This document shows positions 60,814-64,000 of a stretch of DNA of 64,000 nt, in pieces. The stretch lies in NCBI RefSeq assembly GCF_031877795.1, contig NC_133932.1, positions 138,000,841 to 138,064,840 on the forward strand, given 5' to 3'. A program made the position numbers and the translations under genes. The DNA is from Strix aluco. Its lineage: Eukaryota; Chordata; Aves; Strigiformes; Strigidae. Within the stretch, counting starts at the first letter, position 1. Each line of letters starts with the position of its first letter. The notes under the pieces were generated by a model. It was not told the DNA's origin, did no database searches, and was given only the letters and a program-made list of their open reading frames with translations.

Positions 60814-63800
60814 CCAAAGGCCCTCCTGACCCTCCCAGTTCCCCATTCAGCTCCGATCCTTCTGAGAGAGCTGACCTGCTCCACCAGCCCCGCACCACAG
60901 CCCCGACATCACCGTGCAGCAGCATCTGCTACCTGCCCCTTCTGCCCTGCGGGTCTGGTGCAAAGACTTCGCTTGTGTACCCTGCAGCGACTGCAGCTGG
61001 GCAGGAGAGCACCTCATGGGAGTGCTGTGGCCAAAGTAGAGCAGAAGTGGATGACAAAGAGCCCCAAGATAGCTCAGGGTTAGGCAGGAAGAAACCAGAG
61101 CATCAGTCTTAGGGAGCTATGATGGCTGTGAGGGAAGGAGGGCTGGTGCTGGGCAAGTGTGCCTCTCCCTGCTGCACAGAGAATTGGGAGGACAAAGATG
61201 GGCATCAAGGCCTGGTTATTTCACGCCCTCCTCCCAGTCCCCCAGCAAGCAGGAGGGACGAGTGGAGCCAAGGTACCACAAAGCTCTTATGTTCCCCAAA
61301 TTCAGGGATGGACGGAGCAGCACAGCCCCACACGGGGGTCCTCGGCCACAACACCTGTAGGAGTGAAGGCTTCTCCATCCCAGACCCATCCAGAGGGCAA
61401 CACCAGAGCCCCTCAGATACAGCCCCCCTCGCCGTCGCAGCCCTACTGCCGACCCGTGCACCCCCCTGGCAGTCCACAGTGCTGCAGAGGGATGAAGCGC
61501 TGCTCAGCAGCTCGGGCCTCCACTCTCTGGCTGTCCTCCCCACCTCCAGCGCGCGCAGTCAGCAGGCAGGGAGCTCATCTGGAGCCCTGCCCTGGCTGGA
61601 TCTCTGCTACGCACATGTTACGCTGTGGCTTTGGCAAACATCTGGCTCTGGGCTCCCGCCCCTCCGAGTGACGGCTCTTGGTGGGAGAGGAGGGGAGGCT
61701 GGCGCCAGTGTGGTCAACGATCCCACGCACGGCTCCCTCTGCCTGAGCGTGTGCCAGGCATCCTGCCCTCCCCAGCCCTGGCACAACTGCTGACCAGCTA
61801 AAAGCAGCCAGGGAGTGGCCACGGCTGCTATTTCAGGAGCCGTCTCTGGCTCCCGGGCCGCGTCCCAGGCTCCAGCCTCGGGCCTCGGGGGAGTGAGCAG
61901 GGTCAGGGTTCGGCCCCAGCGATTGTCCAGCACACGTGGCCGAGGCGAGGGTCAGAGCCCGGGGCTGCAGGGAGCAGCACGTCCGGGGGGAGCCTCCGCA
62001 CAGCCGCAGGCCCTGTCTGCTTGCGCCGGGCTCCCCCCAGCCCCGCGGCTACGGGGGGGCTCAGGCAAGGGCTCTGGCTGGCGGCCCCACAGCCCCAGCC
62101 CGGGCACGGAGAGGCGCAGGGCTGCCAGAGTCACGCACAGCGAGGTGTGGAGAACAGGGGCAGGCTGCGGCCTCCAGCGCTGGGCAGGGTAAAGCCCTCG
62201 GTTCTGAGGAGGAGGGGAAGCGGTTTAACCACAGACATCAGCAGGGAGGTAGGACCGTGCAGGGTGAGGCTGGGCAGCAGCCTGGGGGTGAACCACAAAC
62301 TTTCCGAGCGCAGGGGCAGAGCAAGGCTCAGGATGAGCGAGGCTCACGCGGGCACCCGGGGGTCTCCTCTGTGGAGCTGCGTGGAGGTGAAATGGAGCTG
62401 CTTCAGGGAGCTGCAGGGCCCTGGGAGCCCAGCGGAGCGTGCGGGAGCTCAGGGGCTGAGCGGGGCAGGGAGCCTGGGCCTGCGCAGAGGAAGAGCGCTC
62501 GAGGCGGGGGCTCGAGTGGGGCAGCAGCAGCGCAGGGTGGGAAGCAATGGGGTCTGGCCACGGTCTCCTGGCAGCGCTGATGCCGAGGGCTCTGACCCAG
62601 GGGCTGGGCTGGGTTTCGGCCGTGCAAAGCTCAAGCAGGGAGTGCTCCCAGAGCAGGTCTGCGCAGCGAGATGGGACGTGGCGGGGTGAGACACGCGGGT
62701 GAGAGTGGGGCTCAGGGCACCTCGAGATGGAGTGTGCCAAGCAGGGTGACCTCGGGGAGCAAGGGATGGGGAGCAGGAAGAGGCTGGAGTGTCCCAAGGG
62801 CCATGCAGGTGAGGGAGAGCGCAGCCAGTGAGAGCTGCCCGGGGGTCCCAGGCAGCAACAGCCAGCAGCAACCACGGGTGTGGAGAGAACCAGAGGGAGC
62901 AGAGACTGGGGGGGCTGCTGGCAGGCTGGGGCTCGGGGGGGGACGCACAGGGACTGGCACTTGGGAGGGCAGCAGGTACAGGTGTGGGTGGATGTGGAGG
63001 GGAGAGTGAGCAAGGACTGTGGGAGGAAGAGGAGTTGTAAGGGGCCTGGGGCTGAAGCAGAGGTGAGGGAAAAGGGGCAGCTGTGAGGGGGCTGGGGATC
63101 ATCGTAGAGGAAGGAGGGAGCTGTGTGAGGGGCTGGGGGGAGGAGCAGAGCATGGGGGGAGAGGAGCGAGGGGCTGGGGCCTCTCGGCTGCAGTGGAAAA
63201 GCTGCTGCAGCTCCAGGGGAAATGCTACTTGAATTAATCATGGCGCTGGCTGCTGTGCCAAGCCCAGGAGGAGGCTGCTGGCAGCGCAAGGAAATAACTT
63301 TCACAGGAATTTGGAACAAATGCAGCTCTTCTGGCCGTAACAACAGCACTCACCTCCCCCACAACCTCCCCATGTACCAGCATCTCCCCCCTGTCCCCAC
63401 TCCTTGTGTACCCCCAGACTCTGCCCCATTGCAGCCTGCTGTCCCAGAGGCGCGATGCGCTCCCTCCTCTCACGCTGCTCCCCAGCAAGCTCACGGCGTC
63501 ACCCCATCTCGCCTCGGGAAGCTCGCCTTCTTGTTTCTGAGGAGGGGGAGGCCTGTTTTATGTCATGCAAAGGTCTGAAAATAGGTTAATGCTAAATCCC
63601 TCGTCCCAAGAAAACGAATGCATGTAGTTACGTCCTCCCCACCTCCCGCCACTCTCTTTGGCAGCAAAGCCGGCGAGCGTTAGTCCTCTCACTGTTCCAG
63701 TCCCCATGCACGGCTACTCCCCGTGTCCTCTCACAGCTGCCCCCTTCAGTAGCACAACCGACGCATCAGGATTATCCGTCAAGACTCTCTCTCAGCAATA

Positions 63801-64000
63801 CAGTCTATGTGGCCTGGTCTAGCCCACAGCACTTCACGCAGGTCTTCCTATCTGGGGCACAGCCCAAGAGGCTGTCCCGGTGCTGTGCCTGCAGCATAGA
63901 CAGTCCCACAGAACAACACACTGGTACTCAGACTTCAAAACTCATCAGATTTGCCCTCAAAACTGCAAGATAAGACTATACGTGAGGTGTGTTGCTGGTC
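60814..64000 (-). other. DCHS1 long 5' intron, distal part
   Basis: No exon is recognised up to the window edge. From about 61800 to 63200 the DNA is GC-rich with many GGGG/GAGG tracts on the plus strand, so the minus-strand frames there (such as the 374-codon one ending at 62225) are Pro/Ser-rich by composition and show no domain. It may approach the CpG island of the DCHS1 first exons, which should lie past 64000. Confidence 0.5.

Noticed and set aside
1-64000. CRISPR arrays, operons, tRNA or rRNA genes
   Set aside because: The window is vertebrate nuclear DNA with spliced genes. No regularly spaced direct repeats with unique spacers and no recognisable RNA gene boxes were seen.

Overview
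The window looks like a gene-dense, GC-rich piece of an avian genome. Three things point there. First, it is scattered with CR1-type LINE fragments, some ending in the ATTCTATG-like tail typical of bird CR1, and I recognised no mammalian SINE. Second, introns are short and several CpG-island promoters are present. Third, the gene order RRP8(-), ILK(+), TAF10(-), TPP1(-), DCHS1(-) matches the order and strands known for human 11p15.4. I infer a bird; a crocodilian or turtle is less likely. All gene models were built by hand from splice sites whose phases close exactly, and were compared with remembered human proteins. No search was run.

Layout. 1-1870: a CpG island with one short minus-strand coding exon carrying a helix-hairpin-helix motif, gene not identified. 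1907-4483: RRP8 (minus), an rRNA-processing methyltransferase-fold protein, with a stop-free 21-bp minisatellite in one intron. 4484-6691: the RRP8/ILK head-to-head promoter region and the ILK 5' region. 6703-11133: ILK (plus), complete at 452 residues. 11518-13296: TAF10 (minus), converging on ILK. 13414-19220: TPP1 (minus), complete, 13 coding exons, with three CACGTG elements just upstream of its start that fit lysosomal CLEAR/TFEB sites. 19330-23529: intergenic. 23530-26074: probable DCHS1 3' UTR. 26075-50178: DCHS1 (minus), 19 exons encoding about 2,682 residues. 50179-64000: an intron of DCHS1 more than 13.8 kb long, because the N-terminal part (about 600 residues in human) is not in the window. 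This intron holds several CR1 copies.

The genes share a neighbourhood, not a pathway: nucleolar rRNA processing (RRP8), focal adhesions (ILK), general transcription (TAF10), lysosomal proteolysis (TPP1) and planar cell polarity (DCHS1). I found no new multi-gene system. The strongest unusual signals are the in-frame minisatellite in the RRP8 intron with a donor-like site in each unit, the cluster of three E-boxes at TPP1, and very old CR1 copies in the DCHS1 introns.
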